From positions 1 through 16,181 of the forward strand of contig JAEWTC010000113.1 in the NCBI GenBank assembly GCA_023459675.1: 16,181 bases of DNA, read 5' to 3'. The notes beneath the pieces were generated by a model. That model did not search any database. It was not told the origin of the DNA and saw only the letters and a list, made by a program, of their open reading frames with translations. A program made the position numbers and the translations under genes. Within the stretch, counting starts at the first letter, position 1. Each line of letters starts with the position of its first letter. Positions 15,118 through 16,181 of this stretch are shown here, piece after piece. The DNA is from Bacillota bacterium (GTDB taxonomy: Bacteria > Bacillota > Clostridia > Christensenellales > Aristaeellaceae).

Positions 15118-15345
15118 GGATCGCAAAAGAGGGCCGATGGAACGCAAACGGCGACCCTCCGTTTTCAGACACGAATTCGCTGGAAATCATCTGAGGATCA
15201 CGAGCGAGGGCCGATGGAACGCAAACGTCGGCCCTCCGTTGCCAGACACGAATTCGCTGGAAATCATCTGAGGATCACGGAAAAAGGCCGATGGAACGCA
15301 AACGGCGACCCTCCGTTGCCAGACACGAATTCGCTGGAAATCATC
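15100..15345 (+). repeat. 77-bp tandem repeat carrying the GH172 3' end (3.2 copies)
   Basis: The anchor TCGCTGGARATCATC recurs at 15100, 15177, 15254 and 15331, exactly 77 bp apart. The first copy is the real end of the GH172 gene. Copies two and three keep a readable end, PLPDTNSLEII plus a stop, against PLPDRDSLEII in the gene. Each unit also has a GGCCGATGGAACGCAAAC segment that can form a hairpin, perfect in the middle unit (AGGGCCGA with TCGGCCCT). A shortened fourth unit (CTGGAGATCAT) is visible near 15356. Confidence 0.88.
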
Positions 15346-15375
15346 AGAAGATGAACTGGAGATCATTAAGGGACC

Positions 15376-15438
15376 GCAAACGGCGTCCGATCGCTTCCGG
15401 GGACTTGCATCCCAAAGAAGCGACCGGGCGCCGTTTGC
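15376..15438 (+). repeat. Long hairpin element, copy 2 (GCAAACGGCG family)
   Basis: The arm 15376-15385 (GCAAACGGCG) pairs perfectly with 15429-15438 (CGCCGTTTGC). The stem continues through TCCGATCGCTTC opposite GAAGCGACCGGG to about 22 bp with one mismatch and one G-T pair, and an inner GGGA/TCCC stem closes around CTTGCA. It is homologous to the hairpin at 2967-3031. There is no T-run; it may still end or protect the operon transcript. Confidence 0.7.
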
Positions 15439-16063
15439 ATGGAAACACCCGTTCACGGTTGAGGCGGACGGATAGGAGACCGCCGCGATGGATCGCCGGT
15501 TGTGCATCGTATCGCACGGAGACCCCAGGCGCTTCATTCGGTGAAAACATACGCTGGGGGTGGGCTTGTGTGAACGCGAGCCGCATGCGCCGGTATAACG
15601 CTTCCTAAAGCGATAGGGGATGAGCCATACGGCTGATGTACGCGCCGGGTGACTGGTTGCGGCTTAGATAATGGTTCGCCTGTAGCTGGAACGAGCGGGC
15701 GTCAATTCTGCCTTGTATCAACCGCAAGCGGTTGGCTTTTGCTGTTGCGTGGTCAATGCTTCGGAGCTGCATTATTTCCTTCATGCAATTCTGTATACAA
15801 TCGAAAAATTTGCGATGGACCTTACAATCGTGTTGTTTTCATATCCGTCGGCCCAAACGGTCGGGAAACCTATCGCTGAAACTTCCGCTATTGCGGCCGG
15901 TAAAACAGCATTGTTTGCCGCTGTACAAATCGCGTTGGTAAACGGCTGTTCAACAGCCAAAACCACTTGCCAAACTGTTATGTAAGGCTGCCGTCAAGGC
16001 GGCGGCCAGCCGGGTGTCCTATAGCTGCCAGATAACAAATAGCGAGTTGGGTTTCTATATAAT
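15439..16063. other. Gene-poor stretch, AT-richer after about 15600
   Basis: I find no supported gene here. Base composition drops towards AT after about 15600 compared with the operon. Short open frames on both strands (for example 15713-15985 plus, 15781-15966 minus) lack ribosome sites and recognisable motifs. A small perfect hairpin GGCTGTTCAACAGCC lies at 15944-15958. The stretch may hold decayed sequence between the sugar locus and the tRNA gene. Confidence 0.4.
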
Positions 16064-16100
16064 AAAAACCGCAATCCCTTATCTTGTAAAGGATTGCGGT
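16064..16100 (-). terminator. Rho-independent terminator of tRNA-Ala
   Basis: On the minus strand ACCGCAATCC pairs perfectly with GGATTGCGGT (10 bp) around a 13-nt loop, followed by TTTTATT. It starts directly after the tRNA 3' end. Confidence 0.9.
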
Positions 16101-16101
16101 C

Positions 16102-16177
16102 TGGTGGAGCATAGGAGACTCGAACTCCTGACCCCAACACTGCCAGTGTTGTGCGCTACCAACTGCGCTAATGCCCC
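16102..16177 (-). tRNA. tRNA-Ala (anticodon GGC)
   Basis: A 76-nt minus-strand cloverleaf including an encoded CCA. Acceptor stem GGGGCAT with ATGCTCC, carrying the G3-U70 pair that marks alanine tRNAs. D arm GCGC/GCGC. Anticodon stem CAACA/TGTTG around loop CTGGCAG, anticodon GGC. T arm AGGAG/CTCCT with TTCGAGT loop. Discriminator base A. The 3' end is followed directly by a terminator; the window ends 4 nt before the 5' end, so the promoter lies outside. Confidence 0.97.
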
Positions 16178-16181
16178 ATGG

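Noticed and set aside
15713..15985. 90-aa plus-strand and 61-aa minus-strand small genes
   Set aside because: Overlapping opposite frames without ribosome sites or recognisable features; there is not enough to call either.

Overview
The window is GC-rich bacterial DNA with strong Shine-Dalgarno sites, LacI-type control, a carbohydrate ABC importer without its own ATPase, and no outer-membrane SusCD-type genes. This suggests an anaerobic Bacillota (Clostridia-like) host, possibly from the gut. That is inference, since no taxonomic marker other than a tRNA is present.

Layout. At 11-1268 (+) a YjbQ-family protein is followed closely by a CBS-less SIS-domain protein resembling arabinose-5-phosphate isomerase. 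At 1269-1818 there is no gene, only a degenerate repeat. At 1819-2886 (+) lies a first GH172 (DUF2961) enzyme. At 2887-3584 there is no gene, but a long hairpin and a seven-unit array of 26-nt palindromes. At 3585-5930 (-) is a GH116 enzyme, divergent from a LacI-type regulator at 6212-7222 (+). From 7250 a promoter with two operator-like palindromes precedes an apparent operon (+): a DUF6259-like putative glycoside hydrolase, an exported sugar-binding protein, two permeases, an exported DUF4185 (GH183) protein, and a second GH172 enzyme (about 85% identical to the first) ending at 15117. A 77-bp tandem repeat carrying copies of the end of that gene follows, then a long hairpin, a gene-poor AT-richer stretch, and a tRNA-Ala(GGC) with its terminator on the minus strand.

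How the genes may work together. GH183, GH172 and GH116 are the three families that published work links to endo-D-arabinanase, exo-alpha-D-arabinofuranosidase and exo-beta-D-arabinofuranosidase activity on mycobacterial-type D-arabinan. Finding all three around one LacI regulator and one ABC importer suggests a Gram-positive-style D-arabinan utilisation locus. In this model the secreted GH183 cuts the polymer, the ABC system imports the oligosaccharides, and the cytoplasmic GH172 pair, GH116 and perhaps the DUF6259-like enzyme release D-arabinose. The nearby arabinose-5-phosphate-isomerase-like protein would offer a route to ribulose-5-phosphate, but no kinase is visible here. The substrate assignment rests on family co-occurrence and is not shown directly by the sequence.
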